From Crenobacter luteus (lineage in GTDB: Bacteria > Pseudomonadota > Gammaproteobacteria > Burkholderiales > Chromobacteriaceae): a stretch of 64,000 nucleotides of DNA. The stretch's first letter is position 1. Each line of letters starts with the position of its first letter. A model generated the notes under the pieces. That model saw only the letters and a program-made list of their open reading frames with translations. It had not been told where the DNA came from and ran no database searches. Position numbers and translations under genes: made by a program. This document shows positions 31,716 to 40,148 of this stretch, piece by piece. The stretch lies in the NCBI RefSeq assembly GCF_004345725.1, contig NZ_SLXG01000001.1, forward strand, positions 124,001-188,000, given 5' to 3'.

Positions 31716-31910
31716 TACGGCTTTTTTTAGCCGAATCAATGTCTTGCGACGCTTGTCCACAGCCGGTGCACACCGCTGTCCCGCGCCGGTGTGGACAAGC
31801 CCGTCGAACTGCCCAAAAAACGGGCGGTCGAAAAAAGAGATTCATCATCAATGCCTTGTCGCGCTTGTCCACAGGCGCCCCACAAGGCTGTTCAGTCCGG
31901 TTGTGAAAAA
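31714..31910. repeat. DnaA-box-bearing repeat, cluster B (two units)
   Basis: Two units related to cluster A carry exact TTGTCCACA boxes at 31753-31761 and 31865-31873 (forward) and at 31790-31798 (reverse). The 31753 and 31790 boxes can pair in a long hairpin (GCTTGTCCACA ... TGTGGACAAGC). The joining stretch CGGGCGGTCGAAAAAA corresponds to GAGCGGTCGAAAAAA in cluster A. The last unit ends TTGTGAAAAA directly against the ATG of the S4-domain gene at 31911, so the repeat also forms that gene's leader. Confidence 0.65.
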
Positions 31911-32132
31911 ATGAACGAAACCTTCGCGCTCAAAAACGAATACATCGCGCTGTGCGACCTGCTGAAGGTGGTCGGCGTGGTCGACTCCGGCGGCGCCGGC
32001 AAGCAGCTGGTCGCCGCCGGCGAGGTGTCGGTCGACGGCCAGCAGGAGCTGCGCAAGACCTGCAAGATCCGCCCGGGCCAGACGGTCAGCGGCGCCGGTT
32101 TCTCGATCAAGGTCGTGGCCGCCGATGCCTGA
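31911..32132 (+). CDS. Small S4-domain RNA-binding protein (YbcJ-like)
   Basis: This 73-residue protein consists almost only of an S4 RNA-binding fold (ALCDLLKVVGVVDSGGAGKQ, then VAAGEVSVDGQQELRKTCKI), as in E. coli YbcJ. Such proteins are thought to bind structured RNA, but a target is not established. The ATG at 31911 directly abuts the DnaA-box repeat. It is coupled to the next gene by an 8-base overlap, starting a run S4-Oxidored-PHP-YciO. Confidence 0.85.
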   Translation: MNETFALKNEYIALCDLLKVVGVVDSGGAGKQLVAAGEVSVDGQQELRKTCKIRPGQTVSGAGFSIKVVAADA

Positions 32133-32325
32133 TCTGCCGATGACCGAGCTCGACGACGACTTCGACCCGATGCCGGAAGCGCCCGAGGCGCCCGCCGACG
32201 AGCTGTGCTGCGGCTCGGGCTGCGAGCCGTGCGTGTGGGACCTGTACCAGGAGCAGTTGACCGACTACCGCGCCCGCCTCGCCGCGTGGCAGGCGCGCCA
32301 GGACGGCAAGGCGGGCGCGGCATGA
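32125..32325 (+). CDS. Small cysteine-rich oxidoreductase-like domain protein
   Basis: This 66-residue protein has an acidic N-terminus and the motif CCGSGCEPCVWDLYQEQL (about residues 28-45), typical of the oxidoreductase-like (Oxidored-like) family. The four cysteines suggest metal or redox chemistry; the function in bacteria is not known. It overlaps the S4 gene upstream and the PHP gene downstream (ATGA at 32322-32325). An in-frame ATG at 32140 is an alternative start. Confidence 0.75.
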   Translation: MPDLPMTELDDDFDPMPEAPEAPADELCCGSGCEPCVWDLYQEQLTDYRARLAAWQARQDGKAGAA

Positions 32326-33191
32326 ACCCGGTCGACCTGCACTTTCACTCGACCGCGTCGGACGGCGGGCTGGCGCCGGCCGAGGTTGTCGCGCGCGCCG
32401 CCGAGCGCGGCGCGAAACTTGTCGCGCTGACTGACCACGACTGCACCGCCGGTCTCGCCGCCGCGCGGCAGGCGGCCGAGGCGGCCGGAATAGGCTTCGT
32501 CGACGGCGTCGAGGTCTCGGTGAGCTGGGGCAAGCACACGCTGCACATCGTCGGCCTCGATATCGATCCGGCGCACGAGGCGATCGTCCACGGCCTGCAG
32601 ACCATCCGCGACGGCCGCGTCAACCGCGCGCGCGCGATGGGCGAGGGGCTGGCGCGCGTCGGCATCGACGGCGCCTTCGACGGCGCGATGCAGCACTGCG
32701 ACAACCCGGAGATGATCGGCCGCACCCACTTCGCGCGCTGGCTGGTCGAGGCCGGCCACGTCAAGGACGTGCGCACGGTGTTCCGCAAGTACCTGACGCC
32801 CGGCAAGCCCGGCTACGTGCCGCATCAATGGGCGAGCCTCGAGGACGCGGTCGGCTGGATCCGCGCCTCCGGCGGCGTCGCGGTGATCGCCCACCCGGGC
32901 CGCTACGAGCTCGGCCGCACGCTGACCGAGCGGCTGATCGCCGACTTCACCGCCGCCGGCGGCGAGGCGATCGAGGTGGTCAGCGGCAGCCACAGCCTCG
33001 ACGAAACGCACAAGTACGCGCTGTTGGCCGAGCGCTTCGGCCTGCTCGCCAGCGCCGGCAGCGACTTTCACGCGCCGGGCGAGGGCGCGCGCGACGTCGG
33101 CCTCACCCAGCCCCTGCCGCCGATCTGCAAGCCGGTGTGGGCGCGCTTTGCCGCCGCGGCCGGGCTGGGCGGCCCTGACGGACTTTTCTAG
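32322..33191 (+). CDS. PHP-domain phosphoesterase (RNase AM / YciV-TrpH type)
   Basis: This 289-residue protein has the PHP metal-binding motifs DLHFHSTASDG (residues 5-15) and LTDHDC (about 36-41), with later His residues in VAVIAHPGRY and SAGSDFHAPG. In E. coli the homologue YciV acts as a 5'-3' exonuclease on short RNA and on pAp, and is adjacent to yciO. That same adjacency here (yciO starts five bases after the stop) supports the assignment. Confidence 0.88.
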   Translation: MNPVDLHFHSTASDGGLAPAEVVARAAERGAKLVALTDHDCTAGLAAARQAAEAAGIGFVDGVEVSVSWGKHTLHIVGLDIDPAHEAIVHGLQTIRDGRVNRARAMGEGLARVGIDGAFDGAMQHCDNPEMIGRTHFARWLVEAGHVKDVRTVFRKYLTPGKPGYVPHQWASLEDAVGWIRASGGVAVIAHPGRYELGRTLTERLIADFTAAGGEAIEVVSGSHSLDETHKYALLAERFGLLASAGSDFHAPGEGARDVGLTQPLPPICKPVWARFAAAAGLGGPDGLF

Positions 33192-33196
33192 ACAAC

Positions 33197-33817
33197 ATGG
33201 CCCAATTCTTCGTGATTCACCCGGACAACCCGCAACAGCGGCTGATCCGGGAAGCGGTGAAAATCGTCAGGGAAGGCGGTCTGATCGCCTACCCGACCGA
33301 CTCGTGCTACGCGCTCGGCTGTGCGATGGGCGACAAGGCGGCGATGGAGCGGCTGCTGGCGCTGCGCCGGCTCGACCCCAAGCACCACCTGACGCTGGTG
33401 TGCGCCGACCTGTCGGAGCTGGCGACCTACGCGAAGGTCGACAACCGCCAGTTCCGGCTGCTGAAGGCGGCGACGCCGGGCAGCTATACCTTCATCCTCG
33501 AGGCGACCCGCGAGGTGCCGCGCCGCACGCTGAACGCCAAGCGCTCGACCATCGGCCTGCGCGTGCCGCAAAACGCGGTCGCGCTGGCGATGTTGGCCGA
33601 GCTCGGCGAACCCATCCTGTCGTGCACGCTGATGCTGCCGGGCGACGACGAGCCGCTGACCGACCCGTACGAGATCCGCGAGCGGCTCGAGCACAGCGTC
33701 GACCTCGTGATCGACGGCGGCTGGTGCGGTACCGAGCCGACCACGGTGATCGACATGACCGACGGCGTCGAGCTGGTGCGTCGCGGCAAGGGTGACGTGG
33801 CGCGCTTCGGCTTCTGA
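33197..33817 (+). CDS. yciO: YciO-type Sua5/YrdC-family protein
   Basis: This 206-residue protein carries the YrdC fold (EGGLIAYPTDSCYALGC, about residues 26-42, and a central TPGSYTFILEATREVP). YrdC/Sua5 relatives make threonylcarbamoyl-AMP for tRNA modification; YciO is a paralogue whose role is less clear. The pairing with the PHP gene matches E. coli yciV-yciO. Length and start are normal for YciO. One motif copy lies at 33593. Confidence 0.85.
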   Translation: MAQFFVIHPDNPQQRLIREAVKIVREGGLIAYPTDSCYALGCAMGDKAAMERLLALRRLDPKHHLTLVCADLSELATYAKVDNRQFRLLKAATPGSYTFILEATREVPRRTLNAKRSTIGLRVPQNAVALAMLAELGEPILSCTLMLPGDDEPLTDPYEIRERLEHSVDLVIDGGWCGTEPTTVIDMTDGVELVRRGKGDVARFGF

Positions 33818-33885
33818 GGCTGCGCCGGCGGCACTCCGGCGTTATTCCTTGGTCTTATTATTTTTTCCGTTTCGAAGATGAACGC

Positions 33886-34524
33886 ATGGACATCAACAAC
33901 CTGATCCAGCAGATCGCCGTCGCCGCCTTGCCGGTGTTGCTGGCGATCACCCTGCACGAGGCGGCGCACGCCTACGCCGCCAAGCGCTTCGGCGACGCGA
34001 CCGCCTACATGCTCGGCCGCATGACGCTGAACCCGCTCAAGCACATCGACCCGATCGGCACCGTGCTGCTGCCGCTTCTGACGCTGATGCTCGGCGGCTT
34101 CCTGTTCGGCTGGGCCAAGCCGGTGCCGGTCAACTTCGGCGCGCTCAGGAACCCGCGCGTCAGCGCGCGCTGGGTCGCCGGCGCCGGGCCCTTGGCCAAC
34201 TTCGGCATGATGATAGGCTGGGCGCTGCTGTTCAAACTGGCGATCAGCACCGACAGCTACTTCAGCGAACCGCTGCGGCTGATGAGCCAGATCGGCGTGT
34301 CGATCAACATCACGCTGATGGTGCTCAACCTGTTGCCCATCCTGCCGCTGGACGGCGGGCGCATCGTCGAGACCTTGCTGCCGCCGGGCGTCGCCTACCG
34401 CTACTCGCGGCTCGAGCCCTACGGCATGTGGATCCTGATCGGCCTGATCGTCACCGGCCTGCTGTCGCCCATCCTGCGGCCGTTCATCAACCTGATGTAT
34501 GATCTGCTGCGTTTTTTCCTCTAA
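33886..34524 (+). CDS. Site-2 protease family (M50) membrane metallopeptidase
   Basis: This 212-residue integral membrane protein has the zinc motif HEAAH at residues 24-28 in the first helix region, and the second conserved motif LLPILPLDGGR near residue 155. This compact class, without a PDZ domain, is widespread, and its substrates are unknown. About 68 bp of partly T-rich sequence separates it from yciO. trpS begins 18 bp downstream, so the two are probably cotranscribed. Confidence 0.88.
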   Translation: MDINNLIQQIAVAALPVLLAITLHEAAHAYAAKRFGDATAYMLGRMTLNPLKHIDPIGTVLLPLLTLMLGGFLFGWAKPVPVNFGALRNPRVSARWVAGAGPLANFGMMIGWALLFKLAISTDSYFSEPLRLMSQIGVSINITLMVLNLLPILPLDGGRIVETLLPPGVAYRYSRLEPYGMWILIGLIVTGLLSPILRPFINLMYDLLRFFL

Positions 34525-34542
34525 TTCATCAGAAAACGACAC

Positions 34543-35739
34543 ATGTCCGCAGACCGCGTACTCTCCGGCATGCGCCCGACCGGCAAGCTTCACCTCGGGC
34601 ACTACCACGGCGTGATCAAGAACTGGGTGGCGATGCAGCACAGCCACGACTGCTACTTCATGGTGGCCGACTGGCACGCGCTGACCACCAGCTACGACGA
34701 CGTCGCCATCGTCGGCAAGAGCATCTGGGACATGGTGATCGACTGGCTGGCCGCCGGCGTCGACCCCGAGAAGGCGACCGTGTTCATCCAGTCCAAGGTG
34801 CCGCAGCACGCCGAGCTGCACCTGGCGCTGTCGATGATGACGCCCTTGTCGTGGCTGGAGCGCGTGCCGACCTACAAGGACCAGATCGAGAAGCTGTCGA
34901 CCAAGGACCTGGGTACCTACGGCTTCCTCGGCTACCCGCTGTTGCAGGCGGCCGACATCCTGATCTACCGCGCCGGCCGCGTGCCGGTCGGCGAGGACCA
35001 GATCCCGCACATCGAGCTGACGCGCGAGGTCGCGCGCCGCTTCAACCACCTGTACGGGCGCGAGCCGAACTTCGAGGAGCTGGCGAAGGCCGCGGTCAAG
35101 AAGATGGGCAAGGCCGGCAAGGATTACGACCGCCTGCGCACCCGCTATCTGCAGGACGGCGACGCCGAGGCGCTCGTCGCCGCGCGCGAGATCCTCGTCG
35201 CCAGCCAGAACATCGGCCACGCCGACCGCGAACGGCTGACCGGCTACCTCGAGAACAAGGGCAAGACCATCCTGCCCGAACCCGAGGCGCTGCTGACCGA
35301 GGCGTCCAAGATGCCCGGCCTCGACGGCAACAAGATGTCCAAGTCCTACGGCAACACCATCGCGCTGCGCGAGGAGCCGGCCGACGTCGCCAAGAAGGTG
35401 CGCGCGATGCCGACCGACCCGGCGCGCGTGCGCCGCACCGACCCGGGCGACCCGGCCAAGTGCCCGGTGTTCCAGCTGCACCAGGTCTACAGCAGCGCCG
35501 AGACGCGCGAGTGGGTGAAGGCCGGCTGTACCAGCGCCGGCATCGGTTGCCTCGACTGCAAGCAGCCGGTGATCGACGGCGTGCTGCGCGAGCAGCAGCC
35601 GATGTTCGAACGCGCGCAGACCTACCTCGACAACCATCACCTGGTGAAGGAAATCGTCGCCGAGGGCTGTGCGCGCGCCGAGAAGGTCGCGCGCGCGACG
35701 ATGAACGAGGTGCGCGAGGCGATGGGCCTCGGTTTCTGA
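34543..35739 (+). CDS. trpS: Tryptophanyl-tRNA synthetase
   Basis: This 398-residue class I synthetase charges tRNA-Trp. The signature RPTGKLHLGHYHGVI (HIGH-type, about residues 10-24) and the KMSKSYGNTI (KMSKS) motif near residue 265 are intact. The roughly 400-residue length, with an insertion relative to the 334-residue E. coli enzyme, is usual in betaproteobacteria. The gene is followed by an inverted pair of the TTGGCCGAG motif. Confidence 0.95.
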   Translation: MSADRVLSGMRPTGKLHLGHYHGVIKNWVAMQHSHDCYFMVADWHALTTSYDDVAIVGKSIWDMVIDWLAAGVDPEKATVFIQSKVPQHAELHLALSMMTPLSWLERVPTYKDQIEKLSTKDLGTYGFLGYPLLQAADILIYRAGRVPVGEDQIPHIELTREVARRFNHLYGREPNFEELAKAAVKKMGKAGKDYDRLRTRYLQDGDAEALVAAREILVASQNIGHADRERLTGYLENKGKTILPEPEALLTEASKMPGLDGNKMSKSYGNTIALREEPADVAKKVRAMPTDPARVRRTDPGDPAKCPVFQLHQVYSSAETREWVKAGCTSAGIGCLDCKQPVIDGVLREQQPMFERAQTYLDNHHLVKEIVAEGCARAEKVARATMNEVREAMGLGF

Positions 35740-35765
35740 TCCCCCGGCAGCGGGCCCGGCCGGGG

Positions 35766-35813
35766 TTGGCCGAGCCCGGGCGGCGGCGCGTCGCGAAGGC
35801 ATCGCTCGGCCAA
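35766..35813. repeat. Inverted TTGGCCGAG pair after trpS
   Basis: TTGGCCGAG (35766-35774) and CTCGGCCAA (35805-35813) are complementary arms (GTTGGCCGAG/CTCGGCCAAC) around a 30-base spacer. There is no clear T tract, so termination is uncertain. Confidence 0.7.
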
Positions 35814-35852
35814 CCTTTGTCACGCCCGCGCCGCGCGGGGAAGGGAGAACGC

Positions 35853-36062
35853 ATGGGCTGGGGCCTGACGCTGCTCGGTGTGCTGGCGGTCGCCGCCGTG
35901 GCGGGCCTGCGACTTCTGGCGCTGTCGGCCGGCGGCGGCGACGGGCTCGAGATCGCGTTCGAGCTGGGGCTGATCGGCCTCGTCGTCTACTTCGCGCTGG
36001 CGGCGTACGCCGAGGCGAGGCGCAAGCGGCGCGGGCGGGAGGACGATTTCATCGTCGAGTAG
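35853..36062 (+). CDS. Small two-helix membrane protein, unknown function
   Basis: This 69-residue protein has two likely membrane helices (WGLTLLGVLAVAAVAGLRLL, residues 2-21, and LGLIGLVVYFALAAYAEA, about 38-55) and a charged C-terminal tail RRKRRGREDDFIVE. An AAGGGAGAA ribosome site precedes the ATG at 35853. It was chosen over longer in-frame readings because those overlap trpS in another frame. No family recognised. Confidence 0.6.
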   Translation: MGWGLTLLGVLAVAAVAGLRLLALSAGGGDGLEIAFELGLIGLVVYFALAAYAEARRKRRGREDDFIVE

Positions 36063-36116
36063 GCGCGCTTGCGCCGAACTGGCCCGCCCGCGGCGAAACC
36101 GCTATCCTAGCGCCCC

Positions 36117-36977
36117 ATGTCCGCCGTCCCCGCCGATCCCGCCCTCGAATCCGCCCACGGCGTCGCCGCGGGTCCGGTCGAGCCTGCCGCCGCGTCCGGG
36201 GGCGCCGAGCCGATCGCGCTGCTGTTCGGCCAGCCGGTACTCGACCTGCCGCACGACCTGTTCATCCCGCCCGACGCGCTCAAGGTCTTCCTCGACAGCT
36301 TCGAGGGGCCGCTCGACCTCCTGCTCTACCTGATCCGCAAGCAGAACCTCAACGTGCTCGACATCCCGATGGCGACCATCACGCGCCAGTACCTCGGCTA
36401 TATCGACGCGATGCAGGCCGAGCGGCTCGAGCTCGCCGCCGAGTACCTGCTGATGGCGGCCTTGCTGATCGAGATCAAGTCGCGGCTCTTGCTGCCGCGC
36501 CCGCCGAAGGACGACGACGGCGAGCCGGACGACCCGCGCGCCGAGCTGGTGCGCCGGCTGCTCGAATACGAGCAGATCAAGCTGGCGGCGCTGGAACTGG
36601 ACAAGATGCCGCAGGCCGACCGCGACTTCGCGTGGCTGGCGGTGCTGATCGAGCAGGGCGCCGAGGAGCGCCTGCCCGAGGTCAGCGCGGCCGACTTGCG
36701 GCAGTCTTGGATGGCGATCCTGTCGCGCGCCCGGCACACGCGCCACCACAAGGTCGAGAAGGACGAGCTGTCCGTCAGGGAGCAGATGAGCTGGATCCTG
36801 CGCGTGCTGGCCGGCCGCGACTACGTCGCCTTCGAGGAGCTGTTCGAGGTCGACAAGGGCGTGCCGCACCTGGTGGTCAACTTCATCGCGGTGCTCGAAC
36901 TGGTCAAGGAAGGGCTGATCCGCGTCAGCCAGGACGCCGCCTACCAGCCGATCTACGTGCGGCTGGCGACCGGCTGA
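36117..36977 (+). CDS. scpA: Segregation and condensation protein A (kleisin)
   Basis: This 286-residue kleisin bridges SMC heads in the bacterial condensin. A Pro/Ala-rich N-terminal extension (about 1-50) is followed by the ScpA signature [20 protein letters not shown] (about residues 61-80) and [20 protein letters not shown]. scpB lies downstream, its partner in the complex. The N-terminal extension may be longer than needed, but no better internal start is evident. Confidence 0.93.
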   Translation: MSAVPADPALESAHGVAAGPVEPAAASGGAEPIALLFGQPVLDLPHDLFIPPDALKVFLDSFEGPLDLLLYLIRKQNLNVLDIPMATITRQYLGYIDAMQAERLELAAEYLLMAALLIEIKSRLLLPRPPKDDDGEPDDPRAELVRRLLEYEQIKLAALELDKMPQADRDFAWLAVLIEQGAEERLPEVSAADLRQSWMAILSRARHTRHHKVEKDELSVREQMSWILRVLAGRDYVAFEELFEVDKGVPHLVVNFIAVLELVKEGLIRVSQDAAYQPIYVRLATG

Positions 36978-37119
36978 GGCGGCGTCGGCGCGTCCGGCGC
37001 CGGCCGGTCGCGTCCGCCGGACGGCGATAATGTGCTGTTCGGGCAAAAAACCGTGTAAAATCCGCGCCTTCCCGCGACCTTGGCGGCGCGTCCGTGCGAT
37101 CCTTTGGCTACACTGCCCT

Positions 37120-37773
37120 ATGTCCACCATCACCGACCTCAAGTACCTGAAAACGGTCCTGGAAACCGCGCTGCTCACCGCCGGCGAACCCTTGTCGGTG
37201 CCGATGCTCAAAAGACTGTTCACCGAGGACGTCAAGGCCGCGCTGATCAACGAGATGCTCGACGAGATCCAGCGCGACTGGCGCGGCCGCGGCGGCGTGG
37301 AGTTGGTCAGGCTGGCCTCGGGCTGGCGCTTTCGCGCCCGGGCCGAGTTCAATCCCTACCTGGCGCGGCTGAACCCGGAAAAGCCGCCGCGCTATTCGCG
37401 CGCGGTGATGGAGACGCTGGCGATCATCGCCTACAAGCAGCCGGTGACGCGCGGCGACATCGAGGCGATCCGCGGCGTGTCGGTGTCCTCGAGCGTGATG
37501 CAAAGCCTGAACGACCGCGGCTGGATCGAGGTGATCGGCCACAAGGACGTGCCGGGCCGCCCCGGTCTGTACGCGACCACGCGCAAGTTTCTCGACGACC
37601 TGGGCCTCAACTCGCTCAGGGACCTGCCGCCGCTGGCGGAACTGGGCACGCTGGTCGTGCCCCAAGCGGACGAGCCGCCGCTCGACCTGGTCGAACAGGC
37701 TGAGCGGGCCGACGACGAAGCGGCCCGCGCCTACGCGGCCGATACCGATACAGAACAGGAAAGTTATGTCTAA
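37120..37773 (+). CDS. scpB: Segregation and condensation protein B
   Basis: This 217-residue winged-helix protein works with ScpA and SMC. Conserved sequence runs include [20 protein letters not shown] (residues 15-34) and [20 protein letters not shown] followed by [18 protein letters not shown]. The ATG at 37120 is chosen; a longer in-frame reading from 37030 begins in promoter-like sequence. The 3' end overlaps the rluB start by 8 bp, the usual scpB-rluB arrangement. Confidence 0.94.
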   Translation: MSTITDLKYLKTVLETALLTAGEPLSVPMLKRLFTEDVKAALINEMLDEIQRDWRGRGGVELVRLASGWRFRARAEFNPYLARLNPEKPPRYSRAVMETLAIIAYKQPVTRGDIEAIRGVSVSSSVMQSLNDRGWIEVIGHKDVPGRPGLYATTRKFLDDLGLNSLRDLPPLAELGTLVVPQADEPPLDLVEQAERADDEAARAYAADTDTEQESYV

Positions 37774-38998
37774 GAACAAAAGTCAGCACGCGCGCCAGCC
37801 GGTGTCGCGGGTGACCCGCAATCAACCGTCCGCCCCGCGTTCGCAGGCCAAGAGCCCGATCAAGCCGGTCGGCCAGGGCGCCGCGCCGTTCGCGCGCGAC
37901 GACAACAAGCGCTTCGGCAAGCCCGGCAACGCGCCGCGCGGCCGCTTCGACGAGCGCCGCGACGACGCGCCGTTCGCGCGCGACGACAAGCCGCGCTTCG
38001 GCAAGTCCGGCAACGCGCCGCGCGGCCGCTTCGACGAGCGCCGCGACGATGCGCCGTTCGCGCGCGACGACAAGCCCTCCGGCTTCGGCGAGGCGCGCGA
38101 CTTCGGCAAGGGCAAGAAGGCCGCGCCGGTGCAGCGCGCCAAGAAGCTCGCGCTGCGCGGCATGTCGCACGATGTGCAGCTGCGCGCCAAGCAGTTGCGC
38201 GAAACGCGCGTGAAGATCGACGAGATCGCGCCGGTGCGGCTGCAGAAGGCGCTCGCCAACTCGGGCGTCGGTTCGCGTCGCGCGATGGAGGAACTGATCG
38301 AGGCCGGCCAGGTGCGCGTCAACGGCAAGGTGGCGACGCTGGGCGACCATGTCGGCCCGCACGACAAGGTGCTGGTGCAGGGCAACCCGATCAAGCTCAA
38401 GTGGCCCGACCGTCTGCCGCGCATCATCATCTACCACAAGCAGGAAGGCGAGATCGTGTCGCGCGACGACCCGGAAGGCCGCGTCAGCGTCTTCGACCGT
38501 CTGCCGCAGGCCAAGAGCAGCCGCTGGGTGACCGTCGGCCGCCTCGACGTCAATACCTCGGGTCTGCTGATCATCACCACCAGCGGCGAGCTGGTGAACC
38601 GTCTCGCGCACCCGAGCTTCGAGGCCGAGCGCGAGTACGCGGTGCGCGTGCTCGGCGAGCTGTCCGACGAGCAGAAGAAGGCGCTGACCACCGAGGTGTT
38701 GCTCGACGACGGCCCGGCGCGCTTCGACCGCCTGATCGACCAGGGCGGCGAGGGCAAGAACCATTGGTACCGCGTGGTGATCAAGGAAGGCCGCAACCGC
38801 GAGGTACGCCGCATGTTCGAGGGCTACGGCCTGACCGTCAGCCGCCTGATGCGCCTGCGCTTCGGCCCGATCGGCCTGCCTGCACGCCTCAAGCGCGGCC
38901 AGTTCTACGAGCTCAACGAGCTCGAGGTTGCCAACGTGATGAAGTGGGCCGGCCTGACGGTGACCGGCCAGCTCAAGCCGGCCAAGCCGGCGCGCTGA
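37766..38998 (+). CDS. rluB: Ribosomal large subunit pseudouridine synthase B with repetitive N-terminus
   Basis: This 410-residue enzyme should make the RluB-type pseudouridine in 23S rRNA. An S4 domain ([20 protein letters not shown], about residues 156-175) precedes the catalytic domain, with the active-site motif [16 protein letters not shown] near residue 260. Residues 41-105 are a charged low-complexity region of tandem repeats (see 37886-38077), rich in Arg, Asp and Gly, which may bind RNA. Start and overlap with scpB are as in related genomes. Confidence 0.93.
   Translation: MSKNKSQHARQPVSRVTRNQPSAPRSQAKSPIKPVGQGAAPFARDDNKRFGKPGNAPRGRFDERRDDAPFARDDKPRFGKSGNAPRGRFDERRDDAPFARDDKPSGFGEARDFGKGKKAAPVQRAKKLALRGMSHDVQLRAKQLRETRVKIDEIAPVRLQKALANSGVGSRRAMEELIEAGQVRVNGKVATLGDHVGPHDKVLVQGNPIKLKWPDRLPRIIIYHKQEGEIVSRDDPEGRVSVFDRLPQAKSSRWVTVGRLDVNTSGLLIITTSGELVNRLAHPSFEAEREYAVRVLGELSDEQKKALTTEVLLDDGPARFDRLIDQGGEGKNHWYRVVIKEGRNREVRRMFEGYGLTVSRLMRLRFGPIGLPARLKRGQFYELNELEVANVMKWAGLTVTGQLKPAKPAR
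37886..38077 (+). repeat. 84-bp tandem repeat inside rluB
   Basis: Two full units start at 37886 and 37970 and a partial third at 38054, each unit 84 bp and in frame. Each encodes [26 protein letters not shown] with few changes. Being multiples of three bases, gain or loss of a unit would keep the frame. Confidence 0.9.
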
Positions 38999-39017
38999 GT
39001 CCGCGCGAGGGGGAACG

Positions 39018-39572
39018 ATGAGCAAGGCGTTCACCAGGGAAAGCGACGATCTCGACGACGAGCTGCCGGCCGAGCAGCGCCTGCCGGCGGCGACGCGCAA
39101 CTATCTGACCCCGGCCGGCTGGCAGCGGATGAAGGACGAGCTCTACCACCTCGTCAACCGCGAGCGGCCCGAGGTGGTGCAGGTAGTCAACTGGGCGGCG
39201 TCCAACGGCGACCGTTCGGAGAACGGCGACTACCTGTACGGCAAGCGCCGGCTGCGCGAGATCGACCGCCGTATCCGCTTCCTGACCAAGCGGCTCGAGA
39301 TCGCCGAGGTCGTCGACCCCGAGACGCGCGAGGCGACCGAGCAGGTGTTCTTCGGCGCGACGGTGACGGTGCTGCGCGGCGACGGCGCCGAGCAGGCGCT
39401 GGCCATCGTCGGCGTCGACGAGATCGACCTGCCGCGCGGCCGCATCAGCTGGATCTCGCCGATCGCGCGTGCGCTGATCAAGGCCCGCGAGGGCGACACC
39501 GTGCTGTTCCGCGGTCCCGACGGCGTCGAGGAGATCGAGATCCTCGAAGTGCGCTACGAACGCATCGAGTAA
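39018..39572 (+). CDS. greB: Transcription elongation factor GreB
   Basis: This 184-residue factor rescues backtracked RNA polymerase by stimulating transcript cleavage. The N-terminal coiled coil has the acidic tip motif NGDRSENGDYLYGKRRLREI (about residues 64-83), and the C-terminal FKBP-like domain shows VTVLRGDGAEQALAIVGVDE. The acidic N-terminal extension and GreB-type tip separate it from GreA. A near-perfect terminator built from an inverted motif pair follows. Confidence 0.92.
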   Translation: MSKAFTRESDDLDDELPAEQRLPAATRNYLTPAGWQRMKDELYHLVNRERPEVVQVVNWAASNGDRSENGDYLYGKRRLREIDRRIRFLTKRLEIAEVVDPETREATEQVFFGATVTVLRGDGAEQALAIVGVDEIDLPRGRISWISPIARALIKAREGDTVLFRGPDGVEEIEILEVRYERIE

Positions 39573-39605
39573 GCTCCCCCCTGCGTCGGGCGACGACAAG
39601 TCACC

Positions 39606-39643
39606 AAAAGCTTGGCCGAGCGGTTTGCTCGGCCAAGCTTTTT
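39606..39643. terminator. Terminator built from an inverted TTGGCCGAG pair, after greB
   Basis: The 15-bp perfect stem AAAAGCTTGGCCGAG (39606-39620) / CTCGGCCAAGCTTTT (39628-39642) has loop CGGTTTG and a T tract. The A run on the left arm makes it symmetric, so it may also serve the convergent gene at 39675. The motif forms the core of the stem. Confidence 0.9.
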
Positions 39644-39674
39644 GCATTCCGTCGCGAGGGGGGGTGCGGCCGCC

Positions 39675-40148
39675 TCAATCGTGCCCTTCGCGCAGCGCGC
39701 GCGCGACGCGGTAGCAGTGCTCGATGTGGGTGTGGCCGAGGTAGACCATCGCGCCGTAGCTGAGGCCGGCCGCCGCCGCCTGGCCGAGCACCGGCACGAA
39801 GCGCGCGACCTGTTTCACCGTCAGCCGCACGCCGACCTTCTTCAGCACCGTCAGCAGCAATTCCTGCGTCACCACGCGGCCGATCAGCAGGCTGCCGGCC
39901 TTTTTGACCACGCCGTAGACCAGCGCCTGCTTTTCCAGCGGCAGGCCGTCGATCTGCTGCGGCGTCAGCCCGAAGCGCAGGGTGATCGCCGGGATCAGTT
40001 CCATCAGCAGCGTCAGGTCGGTCGCGACGTCGACGCCGGGCAGCGGCACGACGGCGACCGACGCCGACAGCGCCGCGCGGCGGCGCACCATCGCGCGGCA
40101 TTCGGCGCGCAGCGCGTCGAGGTCGGGCAGGGGGGCGGGGACGTTCAT
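39675..40148 (-). CDS. Uncharacterised DUF697/EcsC-like membrane-associated protein
   Basis: This 157-residue protein has hydrophobic segments toward the C-terminus (VARFVPVLGQAAAAGLSYGA, about residues 115-134), after VVPLPGVDVATDLTLLMELI and LPLEKQALVYGVVKKAGSLL. The pattern resembles DUF697-type proteins such as the YcjF end. Function unknown. The ATG overlaps the stop codon of the MarR-type gene upstream (ATGA at 40145-40148), so both are probably expressed together. Confidence 0.65.
   Translation of the reverse strand: MNVPAPLPDLDALRAECRAMVRRRAALSASVAVVPLPGVDVATDLTLLMELIPAITLRFGLTPQQIDGLPLEKQALVYGVVKKAGSLLIGRVVTQELLLTVLKKVGVRLTVKQVARFVPVLGQAAAAGLSYGAMVYLGHTHIEHCYRVARALREGHD

Noticed and set aside
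30910-31910. Chromosomal replication origin
   Set aside because: DnaA-box-like repeats are present, but no dnaA, dnaN, rpmH, parA/B or gidA gene lies nearby and there is no AT-rich unwinding element. A titration site or dispersed repeat is the more careful reading.
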